NCBI GenBank assembly: GCA_043757265.1
Contig: JAYUQP010000045.1
Coordinates: 17,262 to 81,261, forward strand
DNA from: JANPLN01 sp043757265
GTDB lineage: Bacteria; Bdellovibrionota; Bdellovibrionia; Bdellovibrionales; JAGQZY01
Direction of reading: 5' to 3'
DNA: 64,000 nt
Below the pieces are notes generated by a model that worked only from the letters and a program-made list of their open reading frames with translations, was not told the origin of the DNA and ran no database searches. The translations under genes and the position numbers were made by a program. Shown here piece by piece: positions 25,954-32,897 of the stretch. How positions within the stretch are numbered: position 1 is the stretch's first letter; every line of letters begins with the position of its first letter.

Positions 25954-27275
25954 GTTTTATCCCCGCTGTTCTTATCCGGAAAAAAAGAGATGGAGGCAGC
26001 TTAACAAAAGAAGAAATTCATTTTTTTATCAGCGGCTATCATCATGGGGAAATCCCTGACTATCAAATGTCAGCGCTTCTCATGGCCATCACCTTGCGTG
26101 GCCTCGAAAAAAGAGAAGCGGCCTTTCTTACCGAGTCCATGCTCAAGTCGGGCAAACAGCTTGTTTTTAACGACACCGAATACGCTCCCGTCGACAAGCA
26201 CAGCACTGGCGGTATCGGCGATAAAACAAGCATGCTCATCGCACCCATCGTGGCAGCTTGTGGTGTGCCGGTTCCGATGATCGCAGGGCGCGGGTTGGGC
26301 CATACGGGTGGCACCATCGACAAAATGGAATCGATCCCAGGCTTCAATGTGCAAATTCCCCTTAAGCAGTTTGAAGATCAAGTTCGCACTCTGGGCTGCG
26401 CGCTTATTGGTCAGACATCAGAAATATGCCCGGCCGATAAAAAAATCTATAGCTTGCGCGATGTGACCGGCACCGTGGAATCCATTGGACTCATTTGTGG
26501 GAGCATTCTTTCAAAAAAAATCGCCGAAGGAATTCGTGGACTCGTTATGGATGTCAAATGCGGCTCGGGCGCATTTATGAAAACTCCCGAGCAAGCACGT
26601 GAGCTGGCCCAGTGGCTCGCAGAAACTGCCTCTTTCAATAATGTTAAGACCACCTGTTACATCACGCAAATGAACCAACCTCTAGGCGCTTTTATTGGCA
26701 ACGCCATCGAGGTGTTGGAGTGCCTTGCGATTTTTAAGAATTCAACAGAAATGGGATTTTCACCGTCGCAATTTGCCGACACCCGCGAGCTCTCATTGCT
26801 ACTTGCTGCCGAAATGCTCCGTCTGTCTGGGCGAGTCGATGCTGAGGAAGAGGGTTTTCTCCTTGCTGAAGAGGCTCTGACTTCTGGTCGCGCCTATGAA
26901 CTCTTTAATAAAATGGTTGCGGCGCAAGGTGGAGATCTCGAGCAATTTAAATTTGTTCAACCCTCACGCTGGTTCGATGTAGTAGCTACGGAGCGCGGCT
27001 TCATTGAGCATTTTGATGCGGAGGCCATCGGTTACGCAGCCATCATCCTTGGTGCTGGCCGACAAAAAACATCAGACCTTATTGATCATCAAGCGAGCAT
27101 TCGGTGTCATAAAAAAATTGGCGACGCCGTCCAAAAGGGAGATGTTATTTTTTCTTTCACGTCGCGCTCGGATGAGCAAAACCAAAGATCGCAAACCACG
27201 CTCGCCAACAGCATTAAGATTTCCTTGCAAAAAGTGGCAAAGCCCAGTCTGATATTAGGGCGTGTCCTCACTTGA
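25950..27275 (+). CDS. deoA: Thymidine (pyrimidine-nucleoside) phosphorylase
   Basis: A 441-residue enzyme that phosphorolyses thymidine to thymine and deoxyribose 1-phosphate. The N-terminal helical domain and the phosphate-binding DKHSTGGIGDKTSM are clear, as is GRGLGHTGGTIDKMESIPGF and the segment CGSGAFMKTPEQARELA. The family alternative is pyrimidine-nucleoside phosphorylase (pdp), which I cannot exclude by eye. It overlaps deoC by four bases, an ATGA junction, and is followed by punA after 30 bases. Confidence 0.93.
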   Translation: MSFIPAVLIRKKRDGGSLTKEEIHFFISGYHHGEIPDYQMSALLMAITLRGLEKREAAFLTESMLKSGKQLVFNDTEYAPVDKHSTGGIGDKTSMLIAPIVAACGVPVPMIAGRGLGHTGGTIDKMESIPGFNVQIPLKQFEDQVRTLGCALIGQTSEICPADKKIYSLRDVTGTVESIGLICGSILSKKIAEGIRGLVMDVKCGSGAFMKTPEQARELAQWLAETASFNNVKTTCYITQMNQPLGAFIGNAIEVLECLAIFKNSTEMGFSPSQFADTRELSLLLAAEMLRLSGRVDAEEEGFLLAEEALTSGRAYELFNKMVAAQGGDLEQFKFVQPSRWFDVVATERGFIEHFDAEAIGYAAIILGAGRQKTSDLIDHQASIRCHKKIGDAVQKGDVIFSFTSRSDEQNQRSQTTLANSIKISLQKVAKPSLILGRVLT

Positions 27276-27305
27276 ATCGGTTGCTAACGTAACTGGGAGA
27301 TCTGA

Positions 27306-28127
27306 ATGGGTGTTATTGAGAATTTACAGGAAACAACGGCCTTCATTCGCTCAGTCAGCTCCCTTAAACCAAAAATCGGAATTGTCCTTGGCTCGGGTCT
27401 TGGAGCTTTTGTAAAAAAAATCCAGGTGGAAACGACGATTCCATACGAAAAAATTCCCCACTTCGCTCCTCCTACGGTGGATGGCCACTCGGGACGTTTA
27501 GTGCTTGGGCACTTAGGAAAACATCCCCTCGCAATTCTGCAAGGACGCGTGCACTACTATGAAGGCCACACGATGGAGTCTGTGGTTTATCCAGTGCGCA
27601 CACTTTCGATGTTGGGCATTGAGCAATTAGTTCTTACGAACTCTGCGGGCGGGTTGGATCCTGCAATGTCGCCTGGAGAATTTACCGTAATCGAGGATCA
27701 TATCAACCTCATGGGTATCAATCCTCTAATGGGTCCAAACATTAAAAATCTTGGTCCACGCTTTCCAGATATGACAGAGGCCTACGATAAAAAACTCACA
27801 CAAAAAATGTGCGCGTCGCTAGAAAAATTAAATATTAAATACTGGAAGGGCATTTATTGCGGGGTGAGTGGTCCAGCTTACGAGACTCCGGCAGAGGTTC
27901 GCTTTCTACAGCTTATCGGTGGTAAAGCTGTAGGCATGAGCACCGTTCCCGAAAGTATCGCAGCTAACCACCTTGGGCTTCGCGTATGCGCTTTAAGCTG
28001 CATTACAAATCTAGCCGCTGGTCTTGGTAAGCAAAAACTGACACACGAAGAAGTCACCGAGCGTGCTAATTCTGTTGAAGAAAAATTTTCACTCTTCCTT
28101 ACCGACTTCCTCGCTTCCATCGACTAA
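27306..28127 (+). CDS. punA: Purine-nucleoside phosphorylase, trimeric type
   Basis: A 273-residue trimeric PNP that releases purine bases from (deoxy)inosine and (deoxy)guanosine. Motifs follow the family order: GIVLGSGLGAF, HSGRLVLGH, QGRVHYYEGH (phosphate and ribose sites), NSAGGLDP, FPDMTEAYD, SGPAYETPAEV, VGMSTVPE and CITNLAAG. A GGGAG ribosome site lies seven bases before the ATG. The stop codon TAA is the first part of an AAAGGTAC-type hairpin element, so the operon seems to end here. Together with deoC and deoA it gives a complete deoxyribonucleoside salvage route. Confidence 0.94.
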   Translation: MGVIENLQETTAFIRSVSSLKPKIGIVLGSGLGAFVKKIQVETTIPYEKIPHFAPPTVDGHSGRLVLGHLGKHPLAILQGRVHYYEGHTMESVVYPVRTLSMLGIEQLVLTNSAGGLDPAMSPGEFTVIEDHINLMGINPLMGPNIKNLGPRFPDMTEAYDKKLTQKMCASLEKLNIKYWKGIYCGVSGPAYETPAEVRFLQLIGGKAVGMSTVPESIAANHLGLRVCALSCITNLAAGLGKQKLTHEEVTERANSVEEKFSLFLTDFLASID

Positions 28128-28231
28128 AGGTACCGAGCAAAACTCGACTCCGGACAAAAAAGTACCAAGCCGCAGAAAGCCTTGGCGCTCCTTTGCGAGC
28201 GAGGGCTCGACTCGGCGGCGCAGTACCTTTT
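28126..28231. repeat. Inverted-repeat element, AAAGGTAC type
   Basis: Ends AAAGGTAC (28126-28133) and GTACCTTT (28223-28230) are inverted and overlap the punA stop codon. The interior has two smaller hairpins (CCAAG/CTTGG near 28165-28185 and CGCTC/GAGCG near 28186-28202) and one more GTACC. A further GTACCTTTT at 28383-28391 may be a remnant. The rest of the gap to 28442 shows no gene. Confidence 0.6.
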
Positions 28232-28442
28232 CCGTAATATTCAGCAATACATCTGCGATATAAAATCTTCGTCTGCAAAGAAGTTTCAACCGCAAAAAAC
28301 TGTGTAAACTCACTGCAAATACATGGATTCGTCGCAAGCCTATTGCCGGAAAGAGGACTCAGCCGTGCCTTTTACAGCTTTAGTACCTTTTGGTCTAACT
28401 GGCCTTCTGAAAATTTTTAAAGGCTGATATTCTTATCTAACG

Positions 28443-28463
28443 CACACAATAGGATATTGTGTG
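28443..28463. promoter_or_regulatory. Perfect palindrome upstream of the subtilase gene
   Basis: CACACAATA (28443-28451), three bases, TATTGTGTG (28455-28463): nine-base perfect inverted repeat ending 25 bases before the start codon. The size and AT-rich half-sites suit a dimeric repressor, but it could also be an mRNA leader hairpin. Confidence 0.4.
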
Positions 28464-28488
28464 TCCTCTCCTCGCGAAAGGGTTGAAC

Positions 28489-29700
28489 ATGGATGTTCGT
28501 GCCTTAATGGTATGCTTACTACTTGCACTCTCTGCCTGTGGTTCATCAACCCCACCCGAAGAACCATTAACAAAAGCGGCGGACGAATGCGAAGGCGAAG
28601 TACTTTCAAATCAGAAAATCATCCGCTGGAACGACGGGCGTTTTACAAAACATAAACTTTCTTCTCAGCAAAAAGAAAAATTTGATCGTTTCGTTGAAAA
28701 AAATAAAAATAAAATAAAATACGTCGAAAATGATTTTAGAATCACTAAACCCTCACCCGGCATTTCACTTTTAAGTTGGGGCGGGTACGCTAATTGGGGT
28801 GTTGATGCCATTTCGGCTAAAAAATTGTGGGATCAAGATATCTTCGGTAAAGACGTGATTGTCGCAATCATCGATTCGGGAATCGATACACAACATCCAC
28901 AGCTGGCAAATCAACTTTATGTAAATCCGAACGAAACTGAAAATGGATTGGATGATGACGGTAACGGACTGATTGATGATATCCACGGCTACGACTTCCC
29001 AAATCAATCGGGAACTCTTAAAGATGGTTCGGGCCACGGCACACATGTCGCAGGGATAGTGGCCGCCGACCATTCCGCAGGCTCCATTAAGGGCGTCGCC
29101 CCAAAATCAAAATTATTAGTATTCGATTTTTTCGCCGAGGACGGTGGTGGCTCAGTGTTTGATGCATTGGCTGCCATTCGCGCAGCAGAACGCAGCGGAG
29201 CACGCGTAATCAACGCCAGTTGGGGAGGACCCGGCTGCTCACGTTCTATGAAAGACTCACTGGATGAGCTCTCACAAAAAAATATTCTATTTATAACTGC
29301 TGCCGGCAACGAATCTTTAAATATCGATCGCACTCCCATGTATCCTGCAGCTTTCGGCGCGTCTTCGCAAATTACGGTGGGCGCCATGACGGCTGATGGC
29401 TATACGGCTGATTTTTCAAACATCGGTCGCCGTGTTCACCTTGTGGCTCCTGGCGCTGACATCCTAAGCACCTACCCCCTTCCCGACGTGACGGCGATCG
29501 AGCATGGCACAAGCATGGCTTCGCCTTTCGTTGCGGGAGCTGCAGCGCTGCTATGGTCTGCATTTCCCGAAGCCAGCGCTGCACAAATTAAAGCAGCTCT
29601 GGTGAGTTCGGTAAAGGCCGGTCCGTTTCCCGTGCTTTCACGTGGATCTTTGGATGTGGCAGCCGCTCACGAAGCACTCAAGCAAATCATGTCCCGTTAA
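28489..29700 (+). CDS. Subtilisin-like (S8) serine protease lipoprotein
   Basis: A 403-residue secreted protease. The start at ATG 28489 gives a lipoprotein signal with lipobox LSAC (C17); the frame runs upstream to 28459 but that adds residues ahead of the signal. A short propeptide (about 30-95) precedes the S8 domain with catalytic D129 (AIIDSGIDTQHP), H183 (GHGTHVAGIV), oxyanion N274 (AAGNE) and S342 (HGTSMASPFVAG). An acidic calcium-loop-like insert, ENGLDDDGNGLIDD (151-164), is typical of a subgroup of subtilases. The protein is probably anchored in the outer membrane or periplasm and degrades peptides there. A perfect palindrome lies just upstream. Confidence 0.93.
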   Translation: MDVRALMVCLLLALSACGSSTPPEEPLTKAADECEGEVLSNQKIIRWNDGRFTKHKLSSQQKEKFDRFVEKNKNKIKYVENDFRITKPSPGISLLSWGGYANWGVDAISAKKLWDQDIFGKDVIVAIIDSGIDTQHPQLANQLYVNPNETENGLDDDGNGLIDDIHGYDFPNQSGTLKDGSGHGTHVAGIVAADHSAGSIKGVAPKSKLLVFDFFAEDGGGSVFDALAAIRAAERSGARVINASWGGPGCSRSMKDSLDELSQKNILFITAAGNESLNIDRTPMYPAAFGASSQITVGAMTADGYTADFSNIGRRVHLVAPGADILSTYPLPDVTAIEHGTSMASPFVAGAAALLWSAFPEASAAQIKAALVSSVKAGPFPVLSRGSLDVAAAHEALKQIMSR

Positions 29701-29781
29701 ACTTTATACGAAATCTAAAAGCGCATGCGTTAAATCACCGCGAAAATTGACATCGCTGAAATTTAGCCGCAGAATTTTCGT

Positions 29782-30297
29782 ATGGCGCAACAACTGACTT
29801 TAAATGGCTTTGATGACTTGGGCACCCGGCGCTTCGGTGGCCTCGAAATAAAAGGAAATCCAAGAACCGCTCGTCCCATTTCCTTTTCTAAACCAGTCCA
29901 CCTGGTGCTCAAGTCTGAATTTGCACGCGGAAAAAAATCTTTTTTGCGACGACCTTTTGGTTCACGCATTGAATCCAGTGCGCGTCGTCTCGCAAAGTTG
30001 ACGAATTTGCGTCTCTTTCGTTTTGTAAACGCAGGAGATCATCTTCAACTCATCGTGCTTGTTCGCTCACGAAAAGCATTTAATAAGTTTGTGCGTGCCT
30101 TTACTGGGTATGTGGCTCGCGTGATGCTCGATGCAGAGCGTGGCCGTGCTCAGGAAAAAAAGTTTTGGATCGCCCGTCCCTTTACTAGGATCCTCAATTG
30201 GAAATCGGAGTTTGCTGCTTGCAAACTCCTGCTAGAAGCAAAAATCTTCGCCGCCTGCGGCTTCGATCTATCCATTGACGCAGATTCTACAGCTTAA
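29782..30297 (+). CDS. HUH (Y1/RAYT-type) transposase relative with altered motif
   Basis: A 171-residue protein. The layout PVHLVLKSEFARGKKSFL then ARRLAKLTNLRLFRF, AGDHLQLIVLV, FNKFVRAFTGYVARV and KKFWIARPFTRILNW matches the REP-associated tyrosine transposase family as I know it, whose members have G-N-H-L-H-L at the HUH motif. Here the second histidine is glutamine (H87-L-Q89), which would impair metal binding. A tyrosine at Y110 could be the nucleophile position, but I cannot confirm it. A REP-like palindrome follows the stop codon by six bases, the usual RAYT-REP layout. It may be a domesticated or decayed transposase. Confidence 0.7.
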   Translation: MAQQLTLNGFDDLGTRRFGGLEIKGNPRTARPISFSKPVHLVLKSEFARGKKSFLRRPFGSRIESSARRLAKLTNLRLFRFVNAGDHLQLIVLVRSRKAFNKFVRAFTGYVARVMLDAERGRAQEKKFWIARPFTRILNWKSEFAACKLLLEAKIFAACGFDLSIDADSTA

Positions 30298-30303
30298 ATC
30301 GTC

Positions 30304-30329
30304 GTCATCCTGAGCGAAGCGAAGGATCT
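30304..30329. repeat. REP-like palindromic repeat, copy 1
   Basis: A 26-base imperfect palindrome (core ATCCTGAGCGAAGCGAAGGA, able to pair ATCCT with AGGAT) lies six bases after the transposase-like gene. An identical 26-base copy is at 40283-40308. Confidence 0.8.
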
Positions 30330-30372
30330 AGCATTACCCATCTTCATTTCACAGATATCGGCCGCAAGGTCT

Positions 30373-30771
30373 TTATTTTGTTTCACCCAAAATACAAATC
30401 ATTGTCTTCGACTTCACAGTCTTGTGACTGCAATTCGTAAATTCAGCTTGCAGTGTATACGCGGTGCCCACGGCATCGTCTCCAAACGCCGAGTAAGGCA
30501 CGTAAAACGTGACGCACTGGTATTTTTCGGAATGAATCAGTGTCATATTGCGCCCGTGATCGGTATCGATTTCGGGGATCATTCTGTAGTTTGAGTCGCC
30601 ATTTACATGCTCAACTGGCTCTAAATTTAATCCCAAAGAGAAGCCAACTTCTGTGGCGAGCCAGCCAATTTCTGTCGATTTGCATTCGAGCTTTAGATCA
30701 TTTCGATTTAGTGATGCCGCAGTAGTTGGTCCTGTTGAGAGTAGGATGGCCAGAGCAATGAAAGTTTTCAT
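30373..30771 (-). CDS. Small secreted protein of unknown function
   Basis: A 132-residue protein from the ATG at 30771, chosen because GAGGT precedes it and it opens with a signal peptide (MKTFIALAILLSTGPTTAAS). The frame is open far upstream, to 30987, but those residues are unlikely to be translated. The mature part has four cysteines (LECKS, YQCVTF, FTNCS, MICIL) that could form two disulfides, and beta-rich spacing. I recognise no family. Confidence 0.6.
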   Translation of the reverse strand: MKTFIALAILLSTGPTTAASLNRNDLKLECKSTEIGWLATEVGFSLGLNLEPVEHVNGDSNYRMIPEIDTDHGRNMTLIHSEKYQCVTFYVPYSAFGDDAVGTAYTLQAEFTNCSHKTVKSKTMICILGETK

Positions 30772-31050
30772 ATTTACCTCGTATTGTTTCGTTCTTAGAC
30801 GCAAGATAGCGGTTCGCGAATAATTCACAAGAGGCGATGAAAATTTAATAAATATTAATTTCATTCGGTGAAGAATATTCAAGTAGTGGCTGCACTTTCC
30901 GCGTTTCAAAAGCTCGGACGAATGCTCTCTTTTCGATACCTGCACTAGACCCCCCACTCTCTCGAAATAATGCCTCAAGTGGTCCACTTTTAACCCTAAG
31001 TTCCTGGCACCTCTTTTATTGTTTCAAACAGAGACCCTCACCCACAGGAC
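30772..31050. other. Non-coding region between divergent genes
   Basis: About 335 bases separate this gene from the alginate-lyase-like gene. Apart from the promoter at 31051-31080, the only notable piece is CCTGGCACCT near 31003-31012, which matches the terminal motif of the GGTGCCAGG hairpins and may be a remnant. I see no gene or RNA here. Confidence 0.4.
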
Positions 31051-31080
31051 TTGATAGCTCGTTCGTTAGATAGCTATAAT
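31051..31080 (+). promoter_or_regulatory. Strong sigma-70 promoter
   Basis: TTGATA (31051-31056), 18-base spacer, TATAAT (31075-31080): five of six and six of six consensus positions. It lies 26 bases before the TTG start of the next gene, with AGGGGG in between. Confidence 0.7.
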
Positions 31081-31106
31081 GAAAGGATCAATTCAAGGGG
31101 GCCGTT

Positions 31107-32441
31107 TTGCGTAAACATTGGAAGATTAAACTTTTTATTCTGCTATTCTGTAGTTCGTTGATTCTTATTTTTCAAAACTGCTCCGGTGGAATTGTCAGTG
31201 AAAATATGGAAAGCGCAGGGTCGGAAACACAAGAACAGGCTTTCACAGACGAGGAATTAGGTACTGACTCAACGACGGTGATCCAAGAGTCCGCCACCGT
31301 GTCTGCAGCGGCCGTGTGCACAGGCAAGGCCCCGGGAACCAACGTAAACCCTGTTGGAAGTCTTTACGGAATTTCGCGTATCAAACAAAATTTTGGAACA
31401 GTGAGTGCCGTAGGTTTTGTCTGCCCACCCACTCCACCAGCGCCAGCTAAGTTTGACCCACCCACGTTTTACCTGTCCGACGGGATCACCCAAAATCCCA
31501 TGTTCGCCTCCCACATGAAGCCCTTTAATGATTACATCACAAAGTTAAACCAGTTGGGCGACCTGTATTTAGCTTCGCAATCATCAACTGTGGCAAGTTG
31601 TGTAATGAACTGGGCCACCGCGTGGTCCAACACGACACTTTTAACAGAGTACAATGTCCTAGATAAAGGGCGACTCAATTATACAACGACCCAAGGAGAT
31701 TATGAACGCAAATGGCTAGTGGGAGAAATTCTGTTTAACTTTGCAAAAATTAAATATGGTGGAGTTACATTAAATGCTACAAAAGTCACCGCACTCAAAA
31801 CTTGGCTGGGAAAAAGTATGCTTCCTATACGCCTTTTTTACGACAATCGCATTCGCTACAACGCAACTACAGGAGTGATGGAACGACCCGAAAATCTCAA
31901 CAACCATCAATACTGGGCCGCGGTTACCGTTTATCTTTACGGATCACTCTTCGCTGATACCTCCCATAAAAATTGGGGAGTCTTGCAATATCAATTGGGT
32001 GTAAAATCCATTCGCAATAACGGAACTTTAGCTACCGAGATGGCGCGTGGCAATCAAGCTTTTATCTACCACCAATTTGCACTGCAGCCGCTTGTGATGA
32101 TGGCGGAACTTAGCGCTCTTAACGGGCAAAGTTTGTATACGTACCAAAGCAGTCGGCTCAGCAGACTCGTTTCGTTGATGATCCGTTCTTTCCAAGATTT
32201 TTCGCAATTTACATCGTTAACAACAACTACACAGGTTCATTCTCCACAAAAGATGATCGATGATCTTCCGTATTATTTAGATTGGATGGAGATCTGGTAC
32301 TCTCGTTTTGCTGACACGCGCCTGCCACAATTTATTTTAGCTGCCAGATCAAGCCCACGCAGCACAAATGGCCGACTGAACGATATGAGACTCGGGGGAG
32401 ATATGACGCTCGCCTGGGGCGCTCAAGCCTGTTACTTATAA
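31107..32441 (+). CDS. Alginate lyase-like lipoprotein (PL5)
   Basis: A 444-residue lipoprotein starting at TTG 31107 (AGGGGG five bases upstream). Its signal ends IFQN-C25, an unusual lipobox I associate with Bdellovibrio lipoproteins. Residues 30-115 are a low-complexity linker. From about 120 the sequence follows AlgL-type alginate lyases: QGDYERKWLVGEILFNFAKI, NNHQYWAAV (N266, H267), and MARGNQAFIYHQFAL, where R314 and Y321 keep the seven-residue spacing of the catalytic Arg and Tyr of Pseudomonas AlgL. It therefore probably cleaves mannuronate-type polysaccharide by beta-elimination. It is a solitary gene behind a strong promoter and ahead of a terminator. Periplasmic or surface location is inferred from the lipobox. 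Confidence 0.82.
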   Translation: MRKHWKIKLFILLFCSSLILIFQNCSGGIVSENMESAGSETQEQAFTDEELGTDSTTVIQESATVSAAAVCTGKAPGTNVNPVGSLYGISRIKQNFGTVSAVGFVCPPTPPAPAKFDPPTFYLSDGITQNPMFASHMKPFNDYITKLNQLGDLYLASQSSTVASCVMNWATAWSNTTLLTEYNVLDKGRLNYTTTQGDYERKWLVGEILFNFAKIKYGGVTLNATKVTALKTWLGKSMLPIRLFYDNRIRYNATTGVMERPENLNNHQYWAAVTVYLYGSLFADTSHKNWGVLQYQLGVKSIRNNGTLATEMARGNQAFIYHQFALQPLVMMAELSALNGQSLYTYQSSRLSRLVSLMIRSFQDFSQFTSLTTTTQVHSPQKMIDDLPYYLDWMEIWYSRFADTRLPQFILAARSSPRSTNGRLNDMRLGGDMTLAWGAQACYL

Positions 32442-32460
32442 TAATACGAATGCAAAGACA

Positions 32461-32499
32461 GAGAGGATATGATCGTCGAATCCTCTCCGAGCACTTTTT
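32461..32499. terminator. Hairpin terminator
   Basis: GAGAGGAT (32461-32468) pairs with ATCCTCTC (32480-32487) around an 11-base loop and is followed by a T-rich run (32494-32504). It sits between the convergent alginate-lyase-like gene and the gene at 32505-32801. Confidence 0.65.
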
Positions 32500-32504
32500 G
32501 TTTT

Positions 32505-32801
32505 TTATATCGCTGCGTCGAATTGTTTGCAGGAGTTAAAAACATCTGCAGCCTCGTGGTGTTCGCCTCCGGAGCTGAAGAGTGTTACCTTTTTGATATC
32601 ACCAAAAGTGAACATGTAGTTGAGCTCTGCACACTGTTTCGCAATCGCTTCGAGCGCGCCTTGTGGGAATGTATCGCGCTCAACCATCACTACTACATCT
32701 TGTGAATTTTGCTCGAGGCAATAGGCGCTGCACGTCCAAGAGTTGGCAAATGCTGTTGTTGTTGAAATAAAAAGTATAAGGCCCGTGATAGTTGCTTTCA
32801 T
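32505..32801 (-). CDS. Small secreted protein of unknown function
   Basis: A 98-residue protein with a signal peptide (MKATITGLILFISTTTAFAN, cleavage near AFA-NS). The mature part has four cysteines (WTCSAYC, KQCAEL, NSCKQF) and a hydrophobic-alternating stretch (DVVVMVERDTF). It resembles small periplasmic proteins, but I cannot name a family. It is convergent with the alginate-lyase-like gene. Confidence 0.6.
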   Translation of the reverse strand: MKATITGLILFISTTTAFANSWTCSAYCLEQNSQDVVVMVERDTFPQGALEAIAKQCAELNYMFTFGDIKKVTLFSSGGEHHEAADVFNSCKQFDAAI

Positions 32802-32897
32802 GTTTCTCTCCCTGTGTCGCCCTTTGGCTTCGTTGCTAATGTTCGTCGTCGAATTTCGTCTCGGTTATCACTCCCAGTCTGCAAGTCGTTCTGCAGA

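Noticed and set aside
30772..30987. Upstream extension of the small secreted protein to 30987
   Set aside because: It would bury the signal peptide and ribosome site at 30771.
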